In this document: in pieces, positions 24,969-34,038 of the stretch
Numbering within the stretch: position 1 is the stretch's first letter
Layout of the letters: the number at the start of each line of letters is the position of its first letter
Source of the DNA: Hyphomicrobiales bacterium
Lineage (GTDB): Bacteria > Pseudomonadota > Alphaproteobacteria > Rhizobiales > Rhizobiaceae
Reading direction: 5' to 3'
DNA length: 64,000 bases
NCBI GenBank assembly: GCA_900472175.1
Contig: UCHD01000012.1
Span: 108,189 to 172,188, forward strand
Position numbers and translations under genes: made by a program
The notes under the pieces: model-generated
What the model was told of the DNA's origin: nothing
Databases searched by the model: none
What the model saw: the letters and a program-made list of their open reading frames with translations, nothing else

Positions 24969-25841
24969 TCAGTCCGGATGTGGCAAGGCCGGGTTCTCCA
25001 GGGCGGCAATCTCCGGAATGATGCCGCCGTTGAAATAAGCATGCCAGAGATCGATCAGCGGCCGCAGTCTTTCCGCCTTCGGATGGTCCTTTTCCCACGG
25101 TTTTTCATATTGGAAATGCAGCACGCCGATCGAGGGCCAATCCCAGAGCGCCGGCATGTTGAACCAGACATATTGCAGCATGTTCATCGTGACAGGCAGG
25201 CCATGCCAGTCCGGAAAGAAATTTTGCAGGAAGGTCTGGTCGGTGCGCGGCCAGAACGCATCGGGGGTATCCAGCTGCTCCAGCATCGTCTCGTATGTCT
25301 GTAAACTGGGGGTCGCAACAAAGACGCCCGAGTTCAGCCGGTGAAAATCGGCAAGGCTTTCATAGACGTTAGGCGCTGCCGAAAATTCGGGATAGCCGAA
25401 ATAACGATCGATGTTTTTCATGACCAGCGCATCGGCATCGATGAACATGCAGCGTTCGTATTCGATCAGTTGCCAAAGCCGCAGCTTGCAGAAATTGTCG
25501 AGCGGCGAGTGAAAGTCCGGTTTACGTCCCCTGGTGAACGGAGCCGCGCTGTGGAGATTTTTACGGGCATGCCGTTCATTGAAGGCGTCCGAAAGCGGTA
25601 AAAGGTCGGTGGCGATCAGCCGGCAGCCGAATTCGGCCAGTGGCGCCAGCGCATTTTGATGGACACCGCCTGTGTGGAGAACGGCGATATCGGCTTGTGT
25701 TCCGGTCAGGCGGATCGAGCGAGCCAATGCAGTTGCGCCCATGGCGTAGTCCGCATTGGTGACCAGCGTCACGAATGCGTGCCGCGATCCGGCAGGGCCG
25801 GATGGCGCGATACCGTCTGAAGCCGTTGCTGGCTGCCTCAT
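24969..25841 (-). CDS. sqdD: SqdD, GT8-type sulfoquinovosyltransferase
   Basis: A 290-aa glycogenin-like (GT8) glycosyltransferase. It shows AFVTLVTNADYAMGATALARSIRLTG, the DxD metal motif in CMFIDADALVMKNID (about residue 135), NSGVFVATPS, and the C-terminal VLHFQYEKPWEKDHPK. In the sqdBDC operon of Rhodobacter and Sinorhizobium the GT8 protein SqdD transfers sulfoquinovose from UDP-sulfoquinovose to diacylglycerol. Its ATG overlaps the sqdB stop codon (ATGA), so translation is coupled to sqdB. Confidence 0.82.
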   Translation of the reverse strand: MRQPATASDGIAPSGPAGSRHAFVTLVTNADYAMGATALARSIRLTGTQADIAVLHTGGVHQNALAPLAEFGCRLIATDLLPLSDAFNERHARKNLHSAAPFTRGRKPDFHSPLDNFCKLRLWQLIEYERCMFIDADALVMKNIDRYFGYPEFSAAPNVYESLADFHRLNSGVFVATPSLQTYETMLEQLDTPDAFWPRTDQTFLQNFFPDWHGLPVTMNMLQYVWFNMPALWDWPSIGVLHFQYEKPWEKDHPKAERLRPLIDLWHAYFNGGIIPEIAALENPALPHPD

Positions 25842-27058
25842 GAAACCGATTTCAGCCTTCTTCCTTCCGGATCGTGATTGATCCTGGCAGCGATATCCCT
25901 GGTCCAGGCCGAGACGGCGGGCACGCGGCTGCGATCAACACGGTAGGCGTATTTCTTGCCGACATCGACGATTTCCGCAAGCAGGCCGTCCTGCAGCGTG
26001 ATCGGGTTGAGGCCGAGTTGGCGGAACTTTTCGTTGCGCACGACGAGATCGTTTTCGGCAGCCTCTTTCCGTGGGTTGGGAAGCCAGGCGATATCGGAGC
26101 CGGTGAGCCCGGCGATCATTTCGGCGAGATCGCGAATCCTATGCGTCTCGGTCATCTGATTGAAGATTTCGACGCGGGCACCACGCTGCGGCGGGTTTTT
26201 CAGCGCCAGTTCGATGCAGCGGACCGAATCCTGGATATGGATGAAGGCGCGGGTCTGGCCGCCGGTGCCGTGCACAGTCAGCGGATAGCCGATCGCCGCC
26301 TGGATGAGGAAGCGATTGAGCACCGTGCCGTAATCGCCGTCATAGTCGAAGCGGTTGATCAACTGTTCGTGGCGGCGGGTCTGCTCGGTGTGGGTGCCCC
26401 AGACGATGCCTTGATGCAGGTCGGTGATCCGCATACCGTCGTTCTTGGCATAGAACTGGAACAGCAACTGATCGAGGCATTTGGTCATGTGGTAAATCGA
26501 GCCGGGATTGGCAGGGTAGAGAATATCCTGCCTTGCCGTTTCGCCGCTTTCGGTCTCGATGCCGACCGGAAGATAGCCCTCGGGGATTGCGGCGCCAACC
26601 GTCGAATAACCGTAGACGCCCATGGTGCCGAGATGGACGAGATGGGCATCGAGGCTGATCTCGACCATGGCATTCAAGAGATTATGGGTGGCATTGACGT
26701 TGTTGTTGACGGTATAGTTCTTGTGGCGATCGCTCTTCATCGAATAGGGTGCGGCGCGCTGCTCGGCAAAATGGATGACGGCATCCGGGCGGTTTTCTGC
26801 AAGCCAATTTTTCAGAAGTTCATAGTCGCGGGCAAGATCGATCAGATGAAAATGGATACGCCGGCCGGTCTCCGCGTGCCAGATGCGGGTGCGTTCCTGT
26901 ATGGAATCCATCGGCGTCAGCGACTGGACGCCCAGCTCCGTATCGATCCAGCGGCGTGAGAGATTGTCCAGAATATGGATGTCATGTCCGGCATCGGACA
27001 AATGCAGGGATGTCGGCCAGCCGACAAAACCATCACCGCCAAGGACAGCAATTTTCAT
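25838..27058 (-). CDS. sqdB: UDP-sulfoquinovose synthase SqdB
   Basis: A 406-aa extended SDR enzyme that makes UDP-sulfoquinovose from UDP-glucose and sulfite. It starts MKIAVLGGDGFVGWPTSLHLSDAGHDI (NAD site GGDGFVGWP). HFAEQRAAPYSMKSDRHKNYT is characteristic of SQD1/SqdB and unusual among epimerases. The active-site Thr is in LGTMGVYG and YHMTK gives Tyr and Lys. The start has AAGGAG upstream. First gene of a three-gene operon for the sulfolipid SQDG, which replaces phospholipid under phosphate shortage in rhizobia. Confidence 0.92.
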   Translation of the reverse strand: MKIAVLGGDGFVGWPTSLHLSDAGHDIHILDNLSRRWIDTELGVQSLTPMDSIQERTRIWHAETGRRIHFHLIDLARDYELLKNWLAENRPDAVIHFAEQRAAPYSMKSDRHKNYTVNNNVNATHNLLNAMVEISLDAHLVHLGTMGVYGYSTVGAAIPEGYLPVGIETESGETARQDILYPANPGSIYHMTKCLDQLLFQFYAKNDGMRITDLHQGIVWGTHTEQTRRHEQLINRFDYDGDYGTVLNRFLIQAAIGYPLTVHGTGGQTRAFIHIQDSVRCIELALKNPPQRGARVEIFNQMTETHRIRDLAEMIAGLTGSDIAWLPNPRKEAAENDLVVRNEKFRQLGLNPITLQDGLLAEIVDVGKKYAYRVDRSRVPAVSAWTRDIAARINHDPEGRRLKSVS

Positions 27059-27179
27059 GCACGTCGTCTCCTTCAGGTGGAACGCTATGGATGGTGATAG
27101 GGGCGGATTGTGACAGGACGACAATGCTTGCCAAAAGCAATTTGTTCCGTCACAGAAAAACAAAAATCAGAGGATGCCC

Positions 27180-27623
27180 ATGACCTTGATCGCACTTTCC
27201 GGCGAGCTGACGGATGCCGGACACCGGCTGGTGCAGCGCGTCTATTACGAGGACACGGATTTTTCCGGCGTCGTCTATCATGCCCGCTATCTGCATTTCA
27301 TGGAGCGTGCACGCACCGATTATCTGCGCCTTCTCGGCGTCGAGCAGGCAACGCTGGCGATCGAGGGGGACACGGAAGGTCTGGTCTTCGTCGTCCACCG
27401 GATGGAGATCGATTTCAAGCAACCGGCGCGCATGGACGATATCCTGACGATCACCACGGCGACGGAAAAAGCTGGCGGTGCCAAGATGGTCTTGCAGCAG
27501 GAAATCCGCCGCGAGGGCACGCTGCTGATCGCCGCCAAGGTGATCATCGCCGTCATCAACGGGCAGGGACGGCCGCGGCGGCTGCCGGAAACACTGGGCA
27601 AGAAATTCCTTGGGCAGGGGTGA
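27180..27623 (+). CDS. ybgC: Tol-Pal system acyl-CoA thioesterase YbgC
   Basis: A 147-aa hotdog-fold thioesterase. The N-terminal signature VQRVYYEDTDFSGVVYHARYLHFMERARTDYLR contains the catalytic Asp (DTDFSGVVYH). ybgC is normally the first gene of the tol-pal operon, as in E. coli and rhizobia. Here it is separated from tolQ by about 4 kb holding a minus-strand Ku/LigD cassette, so it cannot be co-transcribed with tolQ. I chose ATG 27180 (AGAGG six bases before); ATG 27174 would overlap that site. Its stop is 3 bp from the ligD stop. Confidence 0.9.
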   Translation: MTLIALSGELTDAGHRLVQRVYYEDTDFSGVVYHARYLHFMERARTDYLRLLGVEQATLAIEGDTEGLVFVVHRMEIDFKQPARMDDILTITTATEKAGGAKMVLQQEIRREGTLLIAAKVIIAVINGQGRPRRLPETLGKKFLGQG

Positions 27624-27626
27624 GTT

Positions 27627-30251
27627 TCAGTCCCCGGCTTCGACCGCTTTCAGCATTGCCTTGGTCAGGCTCTGTTTCCAGTCCTTCGCCTCGGCCCAGG
27701 GATCAATGCCGCTTTCCAGGCGCTCGAGAATATCCGGGATGTGGAAACCGTTGGCAGCGCCGAGATCACCAAGCTCATCCCAGCTGACCGGCATTGCCAC
27801 CGGACCTTTGGCGCGGGCGCGCACCGAATAGGGAGCGACGGCGGTGGAGCCGCGCTCGTTGCGCAGCCAGTCGATGAAGATGCGGCCCTTGCGCTTTGCC
27901 TTGGACATGGTGGCAATGTAATTGTCCGGATCGTCATCGGCGATCTTGGCCGAAAGCTCCTTGGCGAAGGCCTTGGCCTCTTCCCACGGCGCGCGGCGCG
28001 ACAAAGGCACGATGACATGGATGCCCTTGCCACCGGAGACCATGGCGACGGATTTCAGGCCAAGTTTTTCCAACGCGTCGCGAAGCGAGATGGCCGCGTG
28101 TTTGACGGTTTCGAAGGTGACGCTCGGGTCCGGATCGAGATCGAAGACGAGGCGGTCGGCAGCGTCGAGCCGGTCGATGGTCGAGCCCCAGATGTGCAAC
28201 TCGATCGTGCCCATCTGCACGGCGGCCACCAGTCCTTTGGCGTCATCGACATACAGATAGTTGGCCATGTCGCCATCGGATTCCTCGATCGGGACCTGAT
28301 GGATTTCATCGGGAAAGCCGTCGCCGGCATGTTTCTGGTAGAAACACTGATGATCCGGTCCCTGCGGGCAGCGCAGGATCGATGCGGGGTGTTTGGCGGC
28401 AAATGGCAGCATGCGATCGGCAATGACGCCGTAATAGCGGGCAAGGTCGATCTTGGTGATATCCGGATTTGAGAAAAGCAGCCGACCGGCATGGGTGATG
28501 CGGATGCCAAGCACATCGCCGTCAGCGTCTTTTTCCTTTCGGCCGGCGGGTTTTTTGGTTTCAGCCGAAGCGGTCTTCTCTGAGCCCACTCTTTTGCCCG
28601 TTTCGGCCTTGGCCGGAGGCGGTGTCTTTTTCGTCTCGGGTGTCACGCTGGAAGCCTCCTTGTCCTCGCGCAGGCCTTCGAACGAGCCGTGCCGGATATG
28701 ACCATCGTCGGTAAATTCTGCGAAATCCACCTCTGCCACAAGGTCTGGTGTCAGCCAGACGGCGTCCCGGGTAATGTCGTTCGGAACCGTGTCAAATGGC
28801 GAGGTCTTGCGCTTCAACTTTGAAAATCGGTTGGCCAAATCGGCCATGGTCTCTTCGTCGAACCCGGTGCCGACGCGGCCCTGATAGACGAACTTGCCAT
28901 CCTCATAGGCACCGACCAGCAGCGAGGCGAACGCTCGGCTGCGTTTGTCGGACGGCGAGTAGCCGCCGATGATGAATTCCTGGCGTTTCGTGCATTTGAT
29001 CTTCAGCCAGCTGCCGGTTCGGCCTTCGCGGTAGGGGGCATCGGCTTTCTTGGCGATGATGCCTTCCTGCCCGGCCTTGCACATGGCATGGAATACCTTG
29101 TCGCCATTGCCACGCACATGCTCGCTATATTGGATCGCGCGGCTCGGTCCCAGCGTGTCCAGCAGCGATTTCAGCATCGCCTTGCGCTCGATCAGTGGCT
29201 TCTTGCGCAAATCCTTGCCGTCATGTTGCAGCAGATCGAAGGCATAGAACCGCGTTTCACGACCAGTCTTGATTGCTTTTTGAAGTGCGGAGAATTTCGA
29301 ACCCTCGTCTGAGGCAGCGACGGCTTCACCATCGATCAAGGCTGTGTCGCAATCGAGATCGGTAAACCCGTGGGCAATGTCTGGAAATTTTTCCGTCCAG
29401 TCCAGCCCCGTGCGGGTGAAGCAGGTGATGCCGCCCTTGCCGATGGAAATCATCAGGCGGTAGCCGTCGAACTTGGCTTCGTTCAGCCAGCCGTCACTAT
29501 CAGGCGCATCTGCGGTAAGGGTTGCAAGTTGCGGCTTGACGAAGGCGGGCGCTTTTCCCGTCCGCTTCCGCTCCGCTCGAACCTCGGATTCCTCCTGTGC
29601 AACGGCGCCCGCCTTGACGTTGGCGGCGGCACTTTTTGCAGATTCCCAGACATGAGCTGTCTTTTCCCCTCGGCCCTCCGCGATCTCCTCCATCGAGCGG
29701 CCGGTTTTGATGCTGGTCAGGTTGTCCGTCAGCAGGCTTTCGCCGTCATCACCGGTCTCTTCGTCATGCTCCTTGATCAGCAGCCAGTTTTCGCGCTTTT
29801 CGCCGTTGCGCGGTTTCATTCGCACTAAGGCCCAGCCACCGTGCATGCGCTGGCCGTGGATATGGAACTTGAGTTTGCCTTCCTTCAGGCCTTCGTCCGG
29901 GTCGTTGTCCGGTTCCCACCAGCCGGTGTCCCACAGCATCACCGTGCCGCCGCCATATTGTTTCTTGGGGATCGTGCCTTCGAAATCGCCATAGGCCACG
30001 GGATGATCTTCAGTGCGCACGGCAAGCCGTTTGTCTTCGGGGTTAATGCTTGGGCCGCGCGTCACCGCCCAGCTCTTTAAAACACCCTTCCATTCCAGCC
30101 GGAAATCGTAATGCAGACGGGTCGCATCGTGTTTCTGCACCAGGAAAAGCTTTCCCGCCTTGGCAGGTTTTGCCGCGCCCTTGGGTTCGGCAGTCTTGGT
30201 GAAGTCGCGCTTGCGGTTATACTCGGTGAGGGAATCGTGATGCTCGGCCAT
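27627..30251 (-). CDS. ligD: Multifunctional ATP-dependent DNA ligase LigD
   Basis: An 874-aa NHEJ ligase with three domains. The 3'-phosphoesterase domain is at about residues 20-170 (FLVQKHDATRLHYDFRLEWKGVLKSWAVTRGPS, with HYDFR). The ATP-dependent ligase domain is at about 215-520 (the nucleotidyl lysine in NEAKFDGYR, and TLIDGEAV). A charged linker leads to the C-terminal polymerase/primase domain at about 590-870 (FDLDPDPSVTFE gives the metal-binding D.D; KGIHVIVPL). The order PE-LIG-POL is that of Pseudomonas. It repairs double-strand breaks with Ku, whose gene ends 10 bp upstream. Confidence 0.93.
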   Translation of the reverse strand: MAEHHDSLTEYNRKRDFTKTAEPKGAAKPAKAGKLFLVQKHDATRLHYDFRLEWKGVLKSWAVTRGPSINPEDKRLAVRTEDHPVAYGDFEGTIPKKQYGGGTVMLWDTGWWEPDNDPDEGLKEGKLKFHIHGQRMHGGWALVRMKPRNGEKRENWLLIKEHDEETGDDGESLLTDNLTSIKTGRSMEEIAEGRGEKTAHVWESAKSAAANVKAGAVAQEESEVRAERKRTGKAPAFVKPQLATLTADAPDSDGWLNEAKFDGYRLMISIGKGGITCFTRTGLDWTEKFPDIAHGFTDLDCDTALIDGEAVAASDEGSKFSALQKAIKTGRETRFYAFDLLQHDGKDLRKKPLIERKAMLKSLLDTLGPSRAIQYSEHVRGNGDKVFHAMCKAGQEGIIAKKADAPYREGRTGSWLKIKCTKRQEFIIGGYSPSDKRSRAFASLLVGAYEDGKFVYQGRVGTGFDEETMADLANRFSKLKRKTSPFDTVPNDITRDAVWLTPDLVAEVDFAEFTDDGHIRHGSFEGLREDKEASSVTPETKKTPPPAKAETGKRVGSEKTASAETKKPAGRKEKDADGDVLGIRITHAGRLLFSNPDITKIDLARYYGVIADRMLPFAAKHPASILRCPQGPDHQCFYQKHAGDGFPDEIHQVPIEESDGDMANYLYVDDAKGLVAAVQMGTIELHIWGSTIDRLDAADRLVFDLDPDPSVTFETVKHAAISLRDALEKLGLKSVAMVSGGKGIHVIVPLSRRAPWEEAKAFAKELSAKIADDDPDNYIATMSKAKRKGRIFIDWLRNERGSTAVAPYSVRARAKGPVAMPVSWDELGDLGAANGFHIPDILERLESGIDPWAEAKDWKQSLTKAMLKAVEAGD

Positions 30252-30261
30252 AGCAAGTGCC

Positions 30262-31101
30262 TCAGGCGGATTTTTTCTTCGGGGCGGCTTTTCTGGGGGC
30301 AGCTTTCGCGCCGCTGCCCTCAAGGCTTTTCTTCAGCGCCGACATGAGGTCGACGACATTGTCGCCGCGCTTGCCGGTGTCATCCTCTTCTTCGACCTCG
30401 ATCTTTGCCTTCTTGCCTTTGAGCTTTCTCTGGACGAGTTCCTTGAGTGCTAGCGAGTAATTGTCCTTGAAGCTGGCGGCGTCGAAAGGCGCAGTCTTCT
30501 TGTCGATCAGCGCCGTTGCTACCTCCAGAAGGTCGTCGTCGGACGTTTTGCCGGAAAGCCCATGGAACATCGGGTCGGCCTTGCGCAGTTCATCGGTATA
30601 ATGCAGCGTTTCCAGAAGCAGGCCATCACCGCAAGGTTTGATCGCGGCGATATATTCGCGGCCCCGCAGGGTTAGCTGGCCAAGCCCCACCTTTCCGGCT
30701 TTGCGAAGCGCGTCACGCACGACACGATAGGCATCCTCGGCCAGATCGTCGGCGGGAACGACGTAATAGGGTTTGTCATAGTAGATCGGCGAGATTTCCG
30801 AGGCATCGACGAACTGCACGAGTTCGAGCGTCTTTTTGGTCTCGAGCTTGACGGCATCGATTTCTTCCGGCTCGAGCAGGACATATTTGCCGCTTTCGTA
30901 TTCATAGCCCTTGACGATCTCGTCAGTGTCGACCGGGCCGATGCCATCGACCACCTTGTCGTAGTGCACCGGCTTGCCCGAGGGCTCGTGGATCTGGCGA
31001 AAGGCAAAACGCGCACCGGTCTTGGTGGCGCTGAAAACCTCGACGGGAATGGAGACGAGGGAGAGGCGTAACTGTCCTTTCCACAATGCACGCGATACCA
31101 T
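30262..31101 (-). CDS. ku: DNA end-binding protein Ku
   Basis: A 279-aa bacterial Ku. It starts MVSRALWKGQLRLSLVSIPVEVFSATK, the family N-terminus (W.G.L..SLV..PV...SA), followed by FRQIHEPSGKPVHYDKVVDG and the bridge region EISPIYYDKPYYVVP. The C-terminal lysine-rich tail (GAKAAPRKAAPKKKSA) is common and may aid DNA binding. It binds broken ends as a homodimer and recruits LigD, encoded just downstream. Rhizobia often carry several ku/ligD sets; whether this is the only one cannot be seen. Confidence 0.93.
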   Translation of the reverse strand: MVSRALWKGQLRLSLVSIPVEVFSATKTGARFAFRQIHEPSGKPVHYDKVVDGIGPVDTDEIVKGYEYESGKYVLLEPEEIDAVKLETKKTLELVQFVDASEISPIYYDKPYYVVPADDLAEDAYRVVRDALRKAGKVGLGQLTLRGREYIAAIKPCGDGLLLETLHYTDELRKADPMFHGLSGKTSDDDLLEVATALIDKKTAPFDAASFKDNYSLALKELVQRKLKGKKAKIEVEEEDDTGKRGDNVVDLMSALKKSLEGSGAKAAPRKAAPKKKSA

Positions 31102-31125
31102 GTCTCCACCTTTTCTCGATTTGGC

Positions 31126-31398
31126 CTAGTGTGGAATGTTCCGGCCGGCCGTGTCGCTGGCGAGCAATCGTTCCAACGCGGCAACGTCCTCGCTGGTGAT
31201 AACCGGTACGGGATCCGACGCCATCGCCTGCAATACCTCCGGCGAGATGGCGTCATTTTCAATCGCCCATTCGAGCGCTTGCCGCGTTTCGCGCTCCGCC
31301 CGGAGCTGCGCATAGAGCGCAAGGATCAGCCGGTCGCGATGATCGAATTTCGGCCGGGAGGAACGTTTGGACGATGTCTTTGGCGTGATCGTGCTCAT
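31126..31398 (-). CDS. Hypothetical protein upstream of ku
   Basis: A 90-aa protein starting MSTITPKTSSKRSSRPKFDHRDRLILALYAQLRAERETRQALEWAIENDAISPEVLQ and ending AALERLLASDTAGRNIPH. The N-terminus is basic, the rest helical and acidic. I recognise no domain. It lies 24 bp upstream of ku on the same strand, so it may be in the ku-ligD operon. There is no clear Shine-Dalgarno. Codon use is like that of its neighbours. It could be an accessory NHEJ protein, but this is only position-based. Confidence 0.5.
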   Translation of the reverse strand: MSTITPKTSSKRSSRPKFDHRDRLILALYAQLRAERETRQALEWAIENDAISPEVLQAMASDPVPVITSEDVAALERLLASDTAGRNIPH

Positions 31399-31706
31399 GT
31401 CCGCTCAACGCAGCCGGACCTTGAATGTTCCCGCAGGACATCATGGCAAAGATGACAGTGCGGTGCAGTAAAGTAACACTCCCTTAACCATAATGATGTC
31501 TTAATGGCTGTATTAGGGTTTTGTGCACTGCACGTCATCCTTTCACCAAGATTGAACGCAAGAAGGCAGACAGGAAGCTTAAATATCGGCATGAGGCCGG
31601 TTATCGGCAGCTGCCGGGTCAATCTTGCAACAATGACGTTTAAGCACCCTGGCTGTGAGCATGAGATTGCTCTTGCCGGGCGTTTGGATTCGGGGATTTG
31701 AGAACG
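31399..31706. other. Intergenic region before tolQ
   Basis: These 308 bases lie between divergent genes and hold no supported gene. They must contain the tolQ promoter. TTAACCAT (31484-31491), the CtrA half-site word, is followed by TTAATGG 10 bases later. A long-distance inverted repeat GTGCAGT / ACTGCAC flanks that area. Nothing else was recognised. Confidence 0.45.
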
Positions 31707-32426
31707 ATGGAACAGGTCGGATTGGCTGCGGCGACGACAGACGTAACGCTGTGGTCGCTATTCATGGAGGCGGGCTTCGTGGTGAAGCTCGTCATGCTGG
31801 GATTGATCGGCGCCTCGATCTGGACCTGGGCGATCGTCGTCGACAAGACGCTGAAATTCGGCAAGGTGCGCCGTCAGCTGGATGCGTTCGAACAGGTGTT
31901 CTGGTCTGGCCAGTCGCTGGAAGAACTCTACCGGACATTGTCCGACCGGACGACCTCCGGCATGGGGGCGATCTTCGTCTCTGCCATGCGCGAATGGAAG
32001 AAGTCCTTCGAGCGCGGCGCCCGCTCGCCGATCGGTCTACAGATGCGTATCGACCGGGCGATGGACGTGACGCTGGCGCGTGAAGCCGAAGCACTGGAAT
32101 CGCGGCTCGGTTCGCTCGCCACCATCGGTTCGGCCGGTCCGTTCGTCGGTCTGTTTGGTACCGTCGTCGGTATCATGACCTCGTTCCAGGCCATCGCCGG
32201 CTCGAAGTCGACAAACCTTGCAGTCGTCGCCCCCGGTATCGCCGAGGCGCTTCTCGCCACCGCAATCGGCCTTCTCGCCGCTATCCCGGCGGTTATCGCC
32301 TACAACAAGTTCTCCGCCGATGCCGGCAAGCTGACGGCCCGCATGGAAGGGTTTGCCGACGAGTTCTCGGCCATTCTTTCGCGCCAGATCGATGAGAAGC
32401 TGCAGCCGCGCCAGGCCGCGCAGTAA
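31707..32426 (+). CDS. tolQ: Tol-Pal system protein TolQ
   Basis: A 239-aa inner-membrane protein of the MotA/TolQ/ExbB family with three TM helices. The first is at about residues 20-42 (FVVKLVMLGLIGASIWTWAIVVDK); the second and third lie in GLFGTVVGIMTSFQAI and IAEALLATAIGLLAAIPAVIAYNKF, which includes the conserved T.IGL..A.PA pore motif. With TolR it uses proton motive force to energise TolA. Start ATG 31707 (MEQVGL). It heads the plus-strand tolQRAB-pal cluster. Confidence 0.93.
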   Translation: MEQVGLAAATTDVTLWSLFMEAGFVVKLVMLGLIGASIWTWAIVVDKTLKFGKVRRQLDAFEQVFWSGQSLEELYRTLSDRTTSGMGAIFVSAMREWKKSFERGARSPIGLQMRIDRAMDVTLAREAEALESRLGSLATIGSAGPFVGLFGTVVGIMTSFQAIAGSKSTNLAVVAPGIAEALLATAIGLLAAIPAVIAYNKFSADAGKLTARMEGFADEFSAILSRQIDEKLQPRQAAQ

Positions 32427-32458
32427 GCCCGCAGCGGCACGAAGACGGAGATAGACCA

Positions 32459-32923
32459 ATGGGTATGTCAGCAGCAGGTGGTGGATCGAAGGGTGGCGGC
32501 CGTCGCCGCGGTGGCCGTGGCGGCCGAGGCGGCAAGGGCGTCATGAGCGAAATCAACGTGACGCCGTTCGTCGACGTCATGCTGGTTCTTCTGATCATCT
32601 TCATGGTTGCGGCCCCGATGATGACGGTCGGTGTGCCGATCGACCTGCCGGAAACGCAGGCCAAGGCGCTGAATGCCGAAACCCAGCCGATCACGATTTC
32701 GGTCAAGAGCGACGGCCAGGTTTTCCTGCAGGAAACACCGATCCCGGTCGAAGAGGTTGCCGCAAAGCTCCAGGCGATTGCCACGACGGGCTATAGCGAG
32801 CGCATCTTCGTGCGCGGTGATGCGACATCGCCTTACGGCGTGATCGCCGATGTCATGGCGCGTATCCAGGAAGCAGGCTTCAAGAATATCGGTCTCGTCA
32901 CCCAGCCGCAGAAGGGCCAGTAG
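32459..32923 (+). CDS. tolR: Tol-Pal system protein TolR
   Basis: A 154-aa ExbD/TolR protein. After a glycine/arginine-rich N-terminus (GGRRRGGRGGRGGKG) comes SEINVTPFVDVMLVLLIIFMVAAPMM with the essential membrane Asp (FVDVMLVLLIIFM). The periplasmic domain follows. It forms the TolQR stator-like complex. The basic glycine-rich leader is typical of rhizobial TolR. It is 32 bp after tolQ. Confidence 0.93.
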   Translation: MGMSAAGGGSKGGGRRRGGRGGRGGKGVMSEINVTPFVDVMLVLLIIFMVAAPMMTVGVPIDLPETQAKALNAETQPITISVKSDGQVFLQETPIPVEEVAAKLQAIATTGYSERIFVRGDATSPYGVIADVMARIQEAGFKNIGLVTQPQKGQ

Positions 32924-32933
32924 AGCGCGTACG

Positions 32934-34001
32934 ATGAAGAGCAGTCTCATCACATCCGCTGTGCTGCATGGCCTGGTTTTGACCTGGGCGCTGGTGTCGC
33001 TCGGCAGTCCCAAATCGTTCGAGGTCTCCAATATGGAGTCCATTCCGGTCGATATGGTCTCTGTCGAAGAACTGACCCAGTTGCAGATGGGGGACGCAAA
33101 GGCTCCGAAGTCGGAGAAGCCTTCGCCCGTTCCGACAAAAAAGCCGGTCGAGAACAATGATGGTGAAAACGTTGGCGATAACAGCGTCGATCTGAAAACA
33201 CCGCCGAAGCCGGAATCAAAGCCGATCGAGAAAGAATCGACCGGTGCGATCAAGTCTGAAGACGTGCCGCTGCCGAAACCCGAGCCAGTGAAGGAAGACA
33301 AGCCCGAGGTGACGGAAGACAAGCCGGCATCCGAGCCTGCAACGGAAGTTGCCGCGCTCCCGGAACCGAAGCAGGAGGTCCAGCCAGACCCCAAGCCTGC
33401 GGAAACGCCGGCCGAGGAAAAGCCTGCGGAAAATCCGGATGCGGAAGCGCTGCCGGATAAGGTTCCGACGCCGATGGCAAAGCCGAAGGTTGAGCAACCA
33501 GCGCAGACGGCCAAGACGCCCGATCGTAAGAACGAAGAAAACAAAACCGAGAAGAAGAAGACATCGACTGCCATGAAGTCGGACTTCGATGCCGACGAAG
33601 TCGCAGCGCTTCTCAACAAGCAGGATTCATCCGGCGGCGGCAAGAAGCGGTCCAGCGAAACGGCTTCGCTTGGTGCAAAGAAGACCACCGGCAACACGCT
33701 GTCCGCCAGCGAAATGGATGCGCTGCGGGGCCGCATCGAGAACAATTGGTCCGTTGTCGCCGGCATCTCCGGTGCCGAAGGGCTGACGATCACGGTGACG
33801 ATGCAGCTCGACAAGAATGGCGAGATCGTCGGGCGGCCTGAAGTGGTCGCGTCCGGCGGCACGGATTCGGCGCGGCGAACCTTCGAGGGAAGTGTGCGGC
33901 GGGCCATCATGAAATCGGCGCCGTTCGATAACTTGCCGGCAGACAAATACGATTCCTGGAGCGAAGTGGTCGTCAATTTCGATCCAAGCTCCATGCTTTA
34001 G
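32934..34001 (+). CDS. tolA: Tol-Pal system protein TolA
   Basis: A 355-aa TolA. The N-terminal TM anchor is SSLITSAVLHGLVLTWALVSLG, with the SxxxH motif for TolQR contact. A long Pro/Glu/Lys-rich periplasmic arm spans about residues 60-230. The C-terminal TonB-like domain begins around SASEMDALRGRIENNWSVVAGISG and ends WSEVVVNFDPSSML. It links the inner-membrane motor to Pal/TolB. The arm is proline-rich rather than alanine-helical as in E. coli, which is usual in rhizobia. I chose ATG 32934, 11 bp past the tolR stop. Confidence 0.9.
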   Translation: MKSSLITSAVLHGLVLTWALVSLGSPKSFEVSNMESIPVDMVSVEELTQLQMGDAKAPKSEKPSPVPTKKPVENNDGENVGDNSVDLKTPPKPESKPIEKESTGAIKSEDVPLPKPEPVKEDKPEVTEDKPASEPATEVAALPEPKQEVQPDPKPAETPAEEKPAENPDAEALPDKVPTPMAKPKVEQPAQTAKTPDRKNEENKTEKKKTSTAMKSDFDADEVAALLNKQDSSGGGKKRSSETASLGAKKTTGNTLSASEMDALRGRIENNWSVVAGISGAEGLTITVTMQLDKNGEIVGRPEVVASGGTDSARRTFEGSVRRAIMKSAPFDNLPADKYDSWSEVVVNFDPSSML

Positions 34002-34038
34002 AACATCATAGAATGAATGGCTGAAAGGCTCCGTTACA

